Source: ZC4RG30 sp039932715 (GTDB lineage Bacteria; Pseudomonadota; Gammaproteobacteria; Steroidobacterales; Steroidobacteraceae). From it: DNA of 64,000 bases. Location of the stretch: assembly GCA_039932715.1 (NCBI GenBank), contig JBDTPN010000003.1:62001-126000 (forward strand), given 5' to 3'. Positions within the stretch are counted from its first letter, which is position 1. The number at the start of each line of letters is the position of its first letter. This document shows positions 36,220-44,530 of this stretch, in pieces. Position numbers and translations under genes: made by a program. Under the pieces are notes generated by a model that saw nothing but the letters and a program-made list of their open reading frames with translations, was not told where the DNA came from and ran no database searches.

Positions 36220-37169
36220 GGCTTGCCGCCCTGCTGCGCCATGATCAGGTCGGTGATGCGCGATGCCGTCTCCAACGCCAGCAATCCGTCTTCGCCGCTG
36301 ACGACTGGTCGCCCGCCACTGCGCACGCAACCCAGGAACGACTCGATCTCGGCAAGCAGTGCATCGCCCTGCTCAAGGTTCTGTTCCTCGATGGTCACGG
36401 GCAATGGCCCTGGCGGCGCGTCGGGCGGGCGCTTGCGGATCACCGACAACACCTTCTGCTGCAGGTCCATCGAGATATAGGCGTCATCCTGGAAGATGCG
36501 CAGTTTGCGTTCGGTCTTGAGGCTCACGCGACTGGCCGTCACATTGGCCACGCAGCCATTGGCAAAGCGCAGGCGTGCATTGGCGATATCAATCTCTTCG
36601 GAAAAAACCGGCGTCCCCACCGCATCGATGCTGGCCAGTGGCGCGCGCACGATGCTCTGCACGATGTCGATATCGTGGATCATGAGGTCCAGCACCACAT
36701 TGACGTCGGTGCCGCGCTCGCGAAACGGGGCCAGTCGATGGCACTCGAGGAACTTCGGGTTACGCAATTGCGATTCGGCCGCGAGGATTACCGCGTTGAA
36801 GCGTTCCAGGTGACCCACCTGCAGCACCCGGCCGGCTGTCCTGGCCAACGCAATCAGTTCCTGCGCCTGCGCAACGGTTTCTGTGATGGGTTTCTCCACC
36901 AGTACATGCACGCCGGCACGCAGGAAATCCGCAGCAATCGCGAAATGCGACGGCGTATGGGTGACCACACTGACCGCATCAACGCGACCAATCAGATCAT
37001 GATAGTCGGCGTGCGCAGCAACATTGAGTTCCGCTGCGACGGCAGTGCGAGCCCGTTCATCCTGGTCTACCACGCCGACCAGTTGGCAGTCTGGCAAGGC
37101 CGCGTACTTCTGCGCATGGAAGCGCCCCAGGTACCCCACTCCGATGACTGCTGCCCTGATGTTCTTCAT
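36216..37169 (-). CDS. Gfo/Idh/MocA family oxidoreductase (GnnA-like)
   Basis: A 317-residue NAD(P)-dependent dehydrogenase. The Rossmann motif is VIGVGYLGRFHAQKYA; EKPITET is the family signature containing the catalytic Lys. The segments VLQVGHLERFNAV, RGTDVNVVLDLMIHDIDIV and IANARLRFANGCVANVTASR resemble the dehydrogenases found next to lpxA/lpxB that oxidise UDP-GlcNAc at C3 (GnnA). No aminotransferase (GnnB) or lpx gene is here, so the role is an inference. Its stop overlaps the amidase start. Confidence 0.75.
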   Translation of the reverse strand: MKNIRAAVIGVGYLGRFHAQKYAALPDCQLVGVVDQDERARTAVAAELNVAAHADYHDLIGRVDAVSVVTHTPSHFAIAADFLRAGVHVLVEKPITETVAQAQELIALARTAGRVLQVGHLERFNAVILAAESQLRNPKFLECHRLAPFRERGTDVNVVLDLMIHDIDIVQSIVRAPLASIDAVGTPVFSEEIDIANARLRFANGCVANVTASRVSLKTERKLRIFQDDAYISMDLQQKVLSVIRKRPPDAPPGPLPVTIEEQNLEQGDALLAEIESFLGCVRSGGRPVVSGEDGLLALETASRITDLIMAQQGGKP

Positions 37170-37180
37170 GGTCCGCTATT

Positions 37181-37504
37181 ATGCCCGGCGTGAGTAACCC
37201 CATAGGCAGAGCGTGGTCCGGATATCGCCGGCTCAATGGCGTCAGCGGCGAACTGGCCCTGCTGGGCCTGATGCTGGCGTTTTCCCTGTTTGTCCTGCCC
37301 GTGTTGATCTGGTTCGCGGGAAAATTCTTCCTGGGTGAATACGTGCGCAACCCATCCGGTGCGCCCACCGGCGGCCCGCTGGCGCTGTGGGTGGACTACC
37401 TGCGTGGTTTGGCTTCCGGCTCACTTGGATACTGGACGGTGCTGTTAGGCCCTTACCTTCTGGTGCTGGCGCTGCGCGTCAGCGGCCGCCTGATTAAAAG
37501 GTGA
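37181..37504 (+). CDS. Small membrane protein of unknown function
   Basis: A 107-residue protein with two hydrophobic segments (LALLGLMLAFSLFVLPVLIW and LGYWTVLLGPYLLVLALRVS) and a basic end. I do not recognise the family. ATG at 37181 or GTG at 37190 could be the start. It is divergent from the dehydrogenase gene with only 11 bases between. Confidence 0.6.
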   Translation: MPGVSNPIGRAWSGYRRLNGVSGELALLGLMLAFSLFVLPVLIWFAGKFFLGEYVRNPSGAPTGGPLALWVDYLRGLASGSLGYWTVLLGPYLLVLALRVSGRLIKR

Positions 37505-37560
37505 CATAATTCAGCGGGTTATGGACGTGTTTCGCACTCTTGCCGTATCATTGCCTCCCA

Positions 37561-37764
37561 ATGAACGATCTCTCCATACATGAGGCTGAGCTGGACCCGG
37601 CCTCCACCGCGCGATTGCCATTGCGCAACACGGTGCTGGCCCAGATAGAGGCCGCCCTGCTGGCCGAAAAGCTTTCGGTTACGGAAGCCCAGGTCAGGCT
37701 CAAGGGTGTCGACCCCTACAACAAGGCCCCGCCCAAAAAAGATGCCTGGGGCCACAATCGCTGA
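37561..37764 (+). CDS. Small hypothetical protein
   Basis: A 67-residue soluble protein starting MNDLSIHEAELDPAS, with AQIEAALLAEKLSVTEAQVR predicted helical and a C-terminal GVDPYNKAPPKKDAW. No family recognised; the amino acid make-up is ordinary and not shadow-like. It lies on the same strand as the preceding small membrane protein, 56 bases on. Confidence 0.5.
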   Translation: MNDLSIHEAELDPASTARLPLRNTVLAQIEAALLAEKLSVTEAQVRLKGVDPYNKAPPKKDAWGHNR

Positions 37765-37777
37765 GTCGGGGAGCCGC

Positions 37778-38065
37778 TCACGCGGGCCAATAGGACCACC
37801 CGAAGACCACCAGCAGTATCCCCAGCCCTGCCTGCACCAGGCGGCGCCTTGGCCATCCCTTGAGCTCCCCGGCGAAGGCCAGTACCGAACCCGCCACCAG
37901 GGAGGCAGCCCAGGCCACGGCCGTCAGCAGCGGCCTGAATTCCCCTGCCAGGCGGTCATGGAACTCTGGAAGCAGTAGATATACGACCAGCGTCATTGCC
38001 AGACCTGCAAAAAGCGCCACCGCCGAACCCATCACCACTCCCAACAGCGTTGCCCAAGGTCGCAA
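37778..38065 (-). CDS. Small membrane protein (three helices), unknown function
   Basis: A 95-residue inner-membrane protein with three hydrophobic helices (LGVVMGSAVALFAGLAMTLV, LLTAVAWAASLVAGSVLAFA, LGILLVVFGWSYW). TTG at 38065 is chosen because AGGAGA lies six bases upstream, an excellent ribosome-binding site; the open frame extends to 38113 but has no such site. Family not recognised. Divergent from prc. Confidence 0.55.
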   Translation of the reverse strand: MRPWATLLGVVMGSAVALFAGLAMTLVVYLLLPEFHDRLAGEFRPLLTAVAWAASLVAGSVLAFAGELKGWPRRRLVQAGLGILLVVFGWSYWPA

Positions 38066-38162
38066 ATGAGTTCTCCTGACATGGATCGCCTGATGCGCGG
38101 CGGATTCCCACAATCCTACAGCCGGACTTGCTGGCGGGCCCGGCCCCGTCTAGCCTGACGAC

Positions 38163-40316
38163 ATGTCCATATCACTTCGCCGGCCCACGGGCTGGATAGC
38201 ACTCTCCGCGCTGACGGTACTGATAATCGCCGGCACTGGCTCCACGGGCGCCCCCGTCAACGCTTCACTGCTGCCAAAGGGTGCCCTGGCGCCCCTTGAG
38301 CGCGAGCGGCCGCTGGCGCGGCGCATCGGGACCATCCTCGAGGAATCCCATTACCGGCGCGCCACCATTGACGACCACATGTCCGAGGAGATTTTCGACG
38401 ATTACGTCGATTCCATGGATGTGCAGCACAGCTACTTCCTCGCCAGCGACATTGCGGAATTCTCGACATACCGCGACCGCTTCGACGACATGATCCACAG
38501 CGGCGACGTGGAGCCTGCATTCGTGATCTTCGCGCGTTTCCAGCAGCGCAATCGCGAGCGCCTGGCCCACGCCATGAAGCTGCTCGAAACCGAGCCGGAC
38601 TGGGCTGCGCAAGAGAGCTACGATTTTGATCGCGAGAAAGCGCCGTGGCCGGCTTCGACGCAGGAACTCGATGAACTGTGGCGCAAGCGCGTCAAGAACG
38701 ATGGACTGTCGCTGCTGCTGACCGGAAAGACCTGGCCCGAGGCCGTCGACATCCTGCACAAGCGTTATGACCGGGTGCTCAAACGCGCGGACCAGGTTAC
38801 GCCCAGCGAAGTGTTTGAAAACCTGATGAACGCCTACGCACGCAGTTTCGATCCGCACTCAAGCTATTTTTCCGCGCGCAACTCGGAGGAATACCGCATC
38901 CAGATGAGTCTCAGCTACGAGGGCATCGGCGCCACGCTGCAATCCAGCGATGACCAGGTCAGCATCGTCAACCTGGTTTCCGGCGGACCGGCTGCCGTCG
39001 ATGGCAACCTCAAGATCAACGATCGCATCACTGGCATCGCGCAGGGCAAGGAAGGCGCGTTCCAGGAAGTCATCGGACAAAGACTGGACGACGTGGTGCA
39101 ACTGATACGCGGCAAGGGCGGCACCATGGTTCGCCTGCAGGTGCTGCCGGCCGGCGCGGCCCCCGGCTCGCCCGAGAAAGTAATTGAACTCAAGCGTGGC
39201 AAGGTCACCCTTGAAGGCCAGGCCTCCAAGAAGGCGCGCCGCACGGTGACGCGCAACGGCCACACGTACAACATCGGCGTAATAACCGTGCCGGGCTTTT
39301 ACCAGGACGTGCAGGCACAGAGCCAGGGTGATGAGAACTATCGCAGCACCACGCGCGATGTCAGCCGCCTCATCGAAGAGCTGCGCAAGGAAGGTCCCGT
39401 GGATGGACTGGTACTGGACCTGCGGGGCGATGGCGGTGGATTCCTGCCCGAAGCCACGGCACTGACCGGCCTGTTCATCGACAAGGGACCGGTGGTGCAG
39501 CTCAAGGACACCACTGGCCGTATCGAGGTGCTTGATGATCCGGTTCCCGGTACGGCCTACGACGGCCCCATGGTGGTGCTGGTGGATCGATACAGCGCCT
39601 CTGCCTCGGAGATCTTTGCCGCTGCCATCCAGGATTATCACCGCGGTTTCATTGTCGGGCAGCGCACCTTCGGCAAGGGCACGGTGCAGAACCTGATTCC
39701 GCTGGACCGCTGGACGCAGAAGCCCGTGGACGGTCAACTCACCGTGACCATCGGCAAGTTCTATCGGGTAACCGGCGAGAGCACCCAGCACCGCGGCGTA
39801 GAGCCCGATATTGCATTGCCCTCCGCCATCAGCCTGGACGAAGTGGGTGAGAGTTCGCTGCACGATGCACTTCCGTGGGATCGCATCGCGCCCGCACGTT
39901 TCACGCCGGTGGCGCCCACGGGTGCCATTCCCACGGCATTGATGCTGGACAAGGAAGAAGCCGTACGCGGCAAGCAGGACCCCGACTTCCAGTGGCTGGT
40001 AAGCAGCATCGACGCCAACGAAAACCTGCGCCAGCAGAAATCAATCTCGCTCAATCTTGCCAAGCGCAAACTCGAACGCGAAACGGTGGACACCCAGCGC
40101 CTGGCGCGAGAGAACACGAGGCGCGTGGCGCTGGGCAAAGCGCCTTTCAAGCAACTCGAGGAACTCGAAGCTGCTCCCGACGTAACGGGCGATGATGCGC
40201 CAGACATCCTGCTGGACCGCACCGCGCAGATCATGGCCGACATCGTCGCCGACACGCCCAAGACCTCAGGCCCGACCGTGGCGCGCAAGGGAAAAGAGCC
40301 TTTGGCAGTGGACTAG
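38163..40316 (+). CDS. prc: Carboxy-terminal processing (tail-specific) protease Prc
   Basis: A 717-residue periplasmic S41 protease (E. coli Prc: 682). An N-terminal signal/anchor (GWIALSALTVLIIAGTG) is followed by the TSP N-terminal domain, a PDZ domain (MSLSYEGIGATLQSSDDQ, GPAAVDGNLKINDRI) and the protease core. The catalytic Ser (about 480) lies in DRYSASASEIF and the Lys (about 505) in FGKGTVQ. Prc trims penicillin-binding protein 3 and degrades endopeptidases and tagged proteins. The stop overlaps the end of the next gene by 4 bases. Confidence 0.95.
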   Translation: MSISLRRPTGWIALSALTVLIIAGTGSTGAPVNASLLPKGALAPLERERPLARRIGTILEESHYRRATIDDHMSEEIFDDYVDSMDVQHSYFLASDIAEFSTYRDRFDDMIHSGDVEPAFVIFARFQQRNRERLAHAMKLLETEPDWAAQESYDFDREKAPWPASTQELDELWRKRVKNDGLSLLLTGKTWPEAVDILHKRYDRVLKRADQVTPSEVFENLMNAYARSFDPHSSYFSARNSEEYRIQMSLSYEGIGATLQSSDDQVSIVNLVSGGPAAVDGNLKINDRITGIAQGKEGAFQEVIGQRLDDVVQLIRGKGGTMVRLQVLPAGAAPGSPEKVIELKRGKVTLEGQASKKARRTVTRNGHTYNIGVITVPGFYQDVQAQSQGDENYRSTTRDVSRLIEELRKEGPVDGLVLDLRGDGGGFLPEATALTGLFIDKGPVVQLKDTTGRIEVLDDPVPGTAYDGPMVVLVDRYSASASEIFAAAIQDYHRGFIVGQRTFGKGTVQNLIPLDRWTQKPVDGQLTVTIGKFYRVTGESTQHRGVEPDIALPSAISLDEVGESSLHDALPWDRIAPARFTPVAPTGAIPTALMLDKEEAVRGKQDPDFQWLVSSIDANENLRQQKSISLNLAKRKLERETVDTQRLARENTRRVALGKAPFKQLEELEAAPDVTGDDAPDILLDRTAQIMADIVADTPKTSGPTVARKGKEPLAVD

Positions 40317-41371
40317 CTGTAGAGCAGGTCCGAAACGCTCCATAAGTCCTGGCGCAATACATCCCAGGACGCTGCCTGGGGTTTGGACAGCGCCATCAGC
40401 ATGGCAGCCTGCACCGAATCCTCACTGGGCGTGGTGTCGACATGCGTGTAGTAGCGCATGGACTCGCGCACATGTTCCGCAAGCCGTCGCGCCTCCACAC
40501 CCAGGTTGGAGCCGCTGCGGATCGCAACCTTGGCGCGGGCGATCTCCAGCATGGAGGCCACACCGGCTGGGACCTCTGCCACTGTGTCTGCATTGGGCTC
40601 GCTGCGTGACATCGCGTCGGCGGCCCTGGCCAGCAAACTGGTGGGGGCCAGTTTCAAGGCAAGCACCTGTGCGAACGCGATGGCAGTGAGATTGAGGGCC
40701 CGGCGGGATTCCAGCGACAGGCCGGGAAACTTGGCACCGCTTTCATCCTCGATCTGCTGTAGCTCCAGTCGCGCCTGTTCGAGTGTGGCGTCGGCCGAGC
40801 GCGCCTCCGCCTGCATTGCGTGCTTGCGTCGCAGCAGGTCCTTGCGGCGAAAGTATTGCCACCAGCTGCTGGCCTTGACCAGTGATGCCTGAACCGAAGC
40901 CAGCTTGGCACGCACATCCGCGCTGGAATGCTCCGCGGCGGCCACCGCGCGCCGCGCCGCCTGCTGCCGCTCGAACACCTGGCGATTGAGATCCGCCGTG
41001 AACTGGCGGCGTTCACGATCCTCGCGCTGTTGCGCCATCTCACGCACCGTCGAACCGATAAGCGCGTGACCAGTGGCCCACAGGTCGCGCAGTTGATAGT
41101 GGATCAGCGCCTGCACGCCGGGCGCCGGGGTGGCGAGTCTGGTTTCAAGGCCCGCCAGCTGCTCCTGGACCCGACTGGTGGCCGCTTCCTGCAGCTTTAC
41201 GCGATCCTTGAGGCGGTGGATTTCATCCTGCGCATCGCCAAAGGCCTTCTTGAGTTCGGCACGATTGCGAAACAGGCGCAGCACCCGCGTATCTTCCGGT
41301 GCCTCCGGACTCGCAAGCACTACGCGACTGCGCAGCAGGTTCTGGACCAGGGTCGCGAAACGTATCAGCAA
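40313..41371 (-). CDS. Coiled-coil protein of unknown function
   Basis: About 352 residues (start TTG at 41371; internal GTG codons are alternatives). Residues ~35-80 (AELKKAFGDAQDEIHRLKDR) and ~105-205 form long charged helices likely to make coiled coils (ERRQFTADLNRQVFERQQAA, ADATLEQARLELQQIEDES). No signal peptide, membrane segment or catalytic motif. I do not recognise the family. It converges on prc. Confidence 0.65.
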   Translation of the reverse strand: MLIRFATLVQNLLRSRVVLASPEAPEDTRVLRLFRNRAELKKAFGDAQDEIHRLKDRVKLQEAATSRVQEQLAGLETRLATPAPGVQALIHYQLRDLWATGHALIGSTVREMAQQREDRERRQFTADLNRQVFERQQAARRAVAAAEHSSADVRAKLASVQASLVKASSWWQYFRRKDLLRRKHAMQAEARSADATLEQARLELQQIEDESGAKFPGLSLESRRALNLTAIAFAQVLALKLAPTSLLARAADAMSRSEPNADTVAEVPAGVASMLEIARAKVAIRSGSNLGVEARRLAEHVRESMRYYTHVDTTPSEDSVQAAMLMALSKPQAASWDVLRQDLWSVSDLLYS

Positions 41372-41413
41372 TCGATCTGGCTCCTGCCAACGGACGCATG
41401 GCGCCCGGTCAGG

Positions 41414-41884
41414 TCACACGAGGCGGTGTCCCAGATCCAGGCAGTATTCGAGCCACTTGTTTAACATGCTGTTGAATACCCAGCGCTGATGCATTTCACG
41501 CTCCGAAGTGGTGCGTGCCGGGCCCATGGCCTGCGGCCCGTCGGCCCAGTGCTGGGCCTGAACGAGACGCGCGTCGCAATATGCACGCACCCGCACATCC
41601 GGATAGCTCAACAGGGGCGAATCATCGGCCGCAGTCGCCACCGGCGGCAACTGGTCGAACAGATGCGTGAGATTCAGCGTAACGGTGTATGCGGCGCGTT
41701 CCAGCACTCGCAGTCGCAGATCACAGCCACGGGGTACGCGCGAAACCACTTCGCCCTGCAAACGTGCCGGATCACCACACAGGCGCACCAGGCGCAGATA
41801 GTTGCTCTCATACAGAGACATCAACGCCACGAAACCGCGAGGTTTCGTACGCCATGTAACCGGCAACAGTGTTTCGTTGTGCAT
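41414..41884 (-). CDS. DUF1249 (YqiB-like) family protein
   Basis: About 156 residues from ATG at 41884; another ATG at 41902 is possible. Family features: LMSLYESNYLRLVRLCG, LRVLERAAYTVTLNLTHLF, YPDVRVRAYCDARLVQ and the C-terminal MLNKWLEYCLDLGH. DUF1249 proteins are conserved in gammaproteobacteria, often beside cpdA/yqiA genes, with no known function. It follows orn on the same strand by 76 bases. Confidence 0.85.
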   Translation of the reverse strand: MHNETLLPVTWRTKPRGFVALMSLYESNYLRLVRLCGDPARLQGEVVSRVPRGCDLRLRVLERAAYTVTLNLTHLFDQLPPVATAADDSPLLSYPDVRVRAYCDARLVQAQHWADGPQAMGPARTTSEREMHQRWVFNSMLNKWLEYCLDLGHRLV

Positions 41885-41960
41885 GCGCGCTGAATATAGC
41901 ACGCACTTGTTGCACGTCAGCTCAACCAGTACAGCGTGTGTATTGGTTCACGGCCCGGGT

Positions 41961-42554
41961 TCACGGATGGGCTATAGTCGGCGGTGCGTTCAACGGCACA
42001 ACCTGCCTGGCACTCTCCGTGAACAGTCGCTCGCGATAGAACTGTAATTCGCGGATGGAGTCGTGGATGTCCGCCAGTGCCAGGTGCGCCGCTTCCTTGG
42101 TGAACTGCGCGGAGATCTGCGGCGTCCAGCGGCGCGCCAATTCCTTCACTGTGCTGACATCAAGATTGCGATAATGGAAATAGCGCTCCAGCTGCGGCAT
42201 CTGGCGCGCCAGGAAACGCCGGTCCTGGCAGATGCTGTTGCCGCACATGGGCGACACGCCGCCAGGCACCCATTGCTTGAGGAAGGCCAGCGTCGCAGCC
42301 TCCGCCTGCGCCAGCGACACCTCGCTGGTACGAATCCTGGTCACCAGGCCACTGGCCCCGTGCTGGCGGGTATTCCACTCATCCATGCCCGCAAGCAGCT
42401 CCTCTGCCGTGCGGATGGCAAACACCGGGCCCTCTGCCAGCACTTCCAATTGCGAATTGGTGACTACGGTGGCGATTTCAATGATGGAGTCATGGTCCGT
42501 GCGCAGTCCGGTCATCTCCAGGTCGATCCAGATCAGGTTTTCTTTGTGTTGCAC
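41961..42554 (-). CDS. orn: Oligoribonuclease
   Basis: A 197-residue DEDDh 3'-5' exonuclease that finishes RNA decay by cleaving 2-5-mers, including pGpG from cyclic-di-GMP breakdown. Motifs: LIWIDLEMTGL (exo I), EIATVVTNSQLEVLAEGP, NSICQDRRFLARQMPQLE (exo II) and HLALADIHDSIREL (exo III). It begins MQHKENLIWIDLE. It is divergent from rsgA, as in E. coli. Confidence 0.97.
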   Translation of the reverse strand: MQHKENLIWIDLEMTGLRTDHDSIIEIATVVTNSQLEVLAEGPVFAIRTAEELLAGMDEWNTRQHGASGLVTRIRTSEVSLAQAEAATLAFLKQWVPGGVSPMCGNSICQDRRFLARQMPQLERYFHYRNLDVSTVKELARRWTPQISAQFTKEAAHLALADIHDSIRELQFYRERLFTESARQVVPLNAPPTIAHP

Positions 42555-42635
42555 CGGCTGCCTATGGGGGACGCGCGAAGGGCGCGATGTGGCATTCTAG
42601 TGAGTGCATGAGCGCCACGCATCCGGACTTGTACA

Positions 42636-43547
42636 GTGATCGCTGAAGTCATCGCCTCTTTCGGGCGCCATCTGCTGGTCCGCGACGAAGCGGGCCAACT
42701 GCACAAGGCCCGGCCCATGGGCCGCGCGCTGGACATAGTCTGCGGCGACCAGGTGCAATGCGCCGCGGGCTCCGGCCAGGAAGTGCTGGTGGAGTCCGTG
42801 TTGCCGCGACGCACGCAGCTGCGGCGCAGTTCACTGCGTGGACGCAGTGAGCCCCTGGCCGCCAACCTGTCGCAGCTGGCCGTGGTGCTGGCGCCCGTGC
42901 CCCAGCCCGACCTGTTCATGGTCGACCGCTATGTCAGTGCCGCCGAATGCGCCGGCCTGCGCACGCTGGTCATCCTCAACAAGGACGACCTGCCCGTGCC
43001 AGCAGAACTCACCGCCGGCCTCGGGGTGTACAAGCGGCTTGGGTACCAGGTGCTGGCGCTGAGCACGCACCTCAATACGCAACTTCCAGAAACCCTGGCC
43101 GCGGCACTGCGCGGTCACACCACCGTGCTGGCCGGACAATCCGGCGTTGGCAAATCCTCGCTGACGCGTTTGCTCACCGCCGATGCGGAACCCATTGCCA
43201 TTGGGGCACTGGTGCGCGATGAGGAAGGTCGCCATACGACCACGGCATCGCGCCTGTATGAATGCCGCGCCGGCGGACGCGTGATCGATTCACCGGGCGT
43301 GCGTGATTTCGCGCCGGCCATTGATGATCTTGAACCCTCGACACTGGGATTTCGCGAAGTGTCGCATTTTGCACCGGCATGTCGATTCCAGGATTGCCGC
43401 CACCTGCATGAACCCAAATGCGCCGTGCGCGATGCGGTTGAGGCCGGCACCATGGACGCACGAAGGTACGAGAGTTATCGAAGACTGCGACGGTTGCACG
43501 AGCAATTGTGGGAGCAGCGCACGCCCGCGGAACGCGCCCGCAGATAA
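42636..43547 (+). CDS. rsgA: Ribosome biogenesis GTPase RsgA
   Basis: A 303-residue circularly permuted GTPase that checks 30S maturation. It has an N-terminal OB fold, then G4 LNKDDL, G1 GQSGVGKSSLTRLL, G3 DSPGV and a zinc site with CRFQDCRHLHEPKCAV. The start is GTG at 42636. It is somewhat shorter than E. coli RsgA (350) at both ends. Divergent from orn by 81 bases. Confidence 0.94.
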   Translation: MIAEVIASFGRHLLVRDEAGQLHKARPMGRALDIVCGDQVQCAAGSGQEVLVESVLPRRTQLRRSSLRGRSEPLAANLSQLAVVLAPVPQPDLFMVDRYVSAAECAGLRTLVILNKDDLPVPAELTAGLGVYKRLGYQVLALSTHLNTQLPETLAAALRGHTTVLAGQSGVGKSSLTRLLTADAEPIAIGALVRDEEGRHTTTASRLYECRAGGRVIDSPGVRDFAPAIDDLEPSTLGFREVSHFAPACRFQDCRHLHEPKCAVRDAVEAGTMDARRYESYRRLRRLHEQLWEQRTPAERARR

Positions 43548-43588
43548 CGTGCACTCCGCAAGCGCGCGCATCTGTTCGCGTCGGCAGA

Positions 43589-44188
43589 TCAGCTGGCGGT
43601 GAGTCGCCCCGCCAATGCGTGGGCCAGCGTGCCGCCGTCGACATACTCCAGTTCCCCGCCGAACGGTACTCCATGCGCAATACGGCTGGTCAGGATGCCG
43701 CGGGCGCGCACCAGTTCACCAATGAAATGCGCCGTGGCTTCGCCCTCGACCGTTGAGTTGGTGGCCAGGATGACCTCACGCACCGCCCCTTCCTGGAGCA
43801 GCAGCTCCAGTTCGTGCAGCCCCAGCTGCTCCGGGCCGATTCCGTCCAGTGGCGACAGGTGCCCCATCAACACAAAATAGCGACCGCGATAGCTGCCTGA
43901 ATTCTCCACCGCGATGACATCCGCCGGCGATTCGACCACGCATAGCTGCGAATCGTCGCGCGATGCGGCCGAACAAACGGTGCACAGCGGTCCTTCGGCA
44001 AACATCCGGCAACGCCCGCAGCGCCCCACTGCGTGCAGGGCAGCAGAAAGCGACAGCGACAGCTCCTGGGCTGAGCCGCGCTCTTCCTGCAACAGGCGAA
44101 ACGCCATGCGCTGCGCGGTCTTGGGCCCCACACCCGGCAGGGCCTGCAGTGCGTCGATGAGGCGCGCCAGCGCCGGTGGGTGCTTCAT
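43589..44188 (-). CDS. recR: Recombination mediator RecR
   Basis: A 199-residue RecR that works with RecF and RecO to load RecA on gapped DNA. Helix-hairpin-helix near the start (LPGVGPKTAQRMAFRLL), four-cysteine zinc finger CGRCRMFAEGPLCTVC, and a Toprim domain (LCVVESPADVIAVENSG). It is the third gene of the dnaX-ybaB-recR operon, 15 bases after ybaB. Confidence 0.97.
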   Translation of the reverse strand: MKHPPALARLIDALQALPGVGPKTAQRMAFRLLQEERGSAQELSLSLSAALHAVGRCGRCRMFAEGPLCTVCSAASRDDSQLCVVESPADVIAVENSGSYRGRYFVLMGHLSPLDGIGPEQLGLHELELLLQEGAVREVILATNSTVEGEATAHFIGELVRARGILTSRIAHGVPFGGELEYVDGGTLAHALAGRLTAS

Positions 44189-44203
44189 CTAGGATGGCTG
44201 CAT

Positions 44204-44527
44204 CTAAAAGGGCAGCTTCATGCCAGGCGGCAGCTGCAGGCCCGCCGTGGCGCCGGCCATCTTCTCGCTTACCAGTGCTGCGACCTTGCGCGTTGCGTCA
44301 TTGATGGCCGCGGCAACCAGGTCTTCAAGCACATCACGATCCTCGCTCAGCAGTGCCGGCTCGATCTGCACCCGCGACACCTCATGTACTCCGCTCATGG
44401 TGACCTTGACCATGCCGCCGCCGGATTCCCCCGTGGCTGCGATCAGGGCCACCTGTGCCTGCGCCTTCTGCAGGTTTTCCTGCATTGCCTGGGCCTGCTT
44501 GAGCAGATTGCCAATGTTGCCGCGCAT
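44204..44527 (-). CDS. ybaB: YbaB/EbfC nucleoid-associated protein
   Basis: A 107-residue dimeric DNA-binding protein. Typical opening MRGNIGNLLKQAQAMQENLQ, middle TGESGGGMVKVTMSGVHEVS and C-terminal GLQLPPGMKLPF. It lies 3 bases downstream of dnaX and just before recR, the standard arrangement. Confidence 0.96.
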   Translation of the reverse strand: MRGNIGNLLKQAQAMQENLQKAQAQVALIAATGESGGGMVKVTMSGVHEVSRVQIEPALLSEDRDVLEDLVAAAINDATRKVAALVSEKMAGATAGLQLPPGMKLPF

Positions 44528-44530
44528 AAC

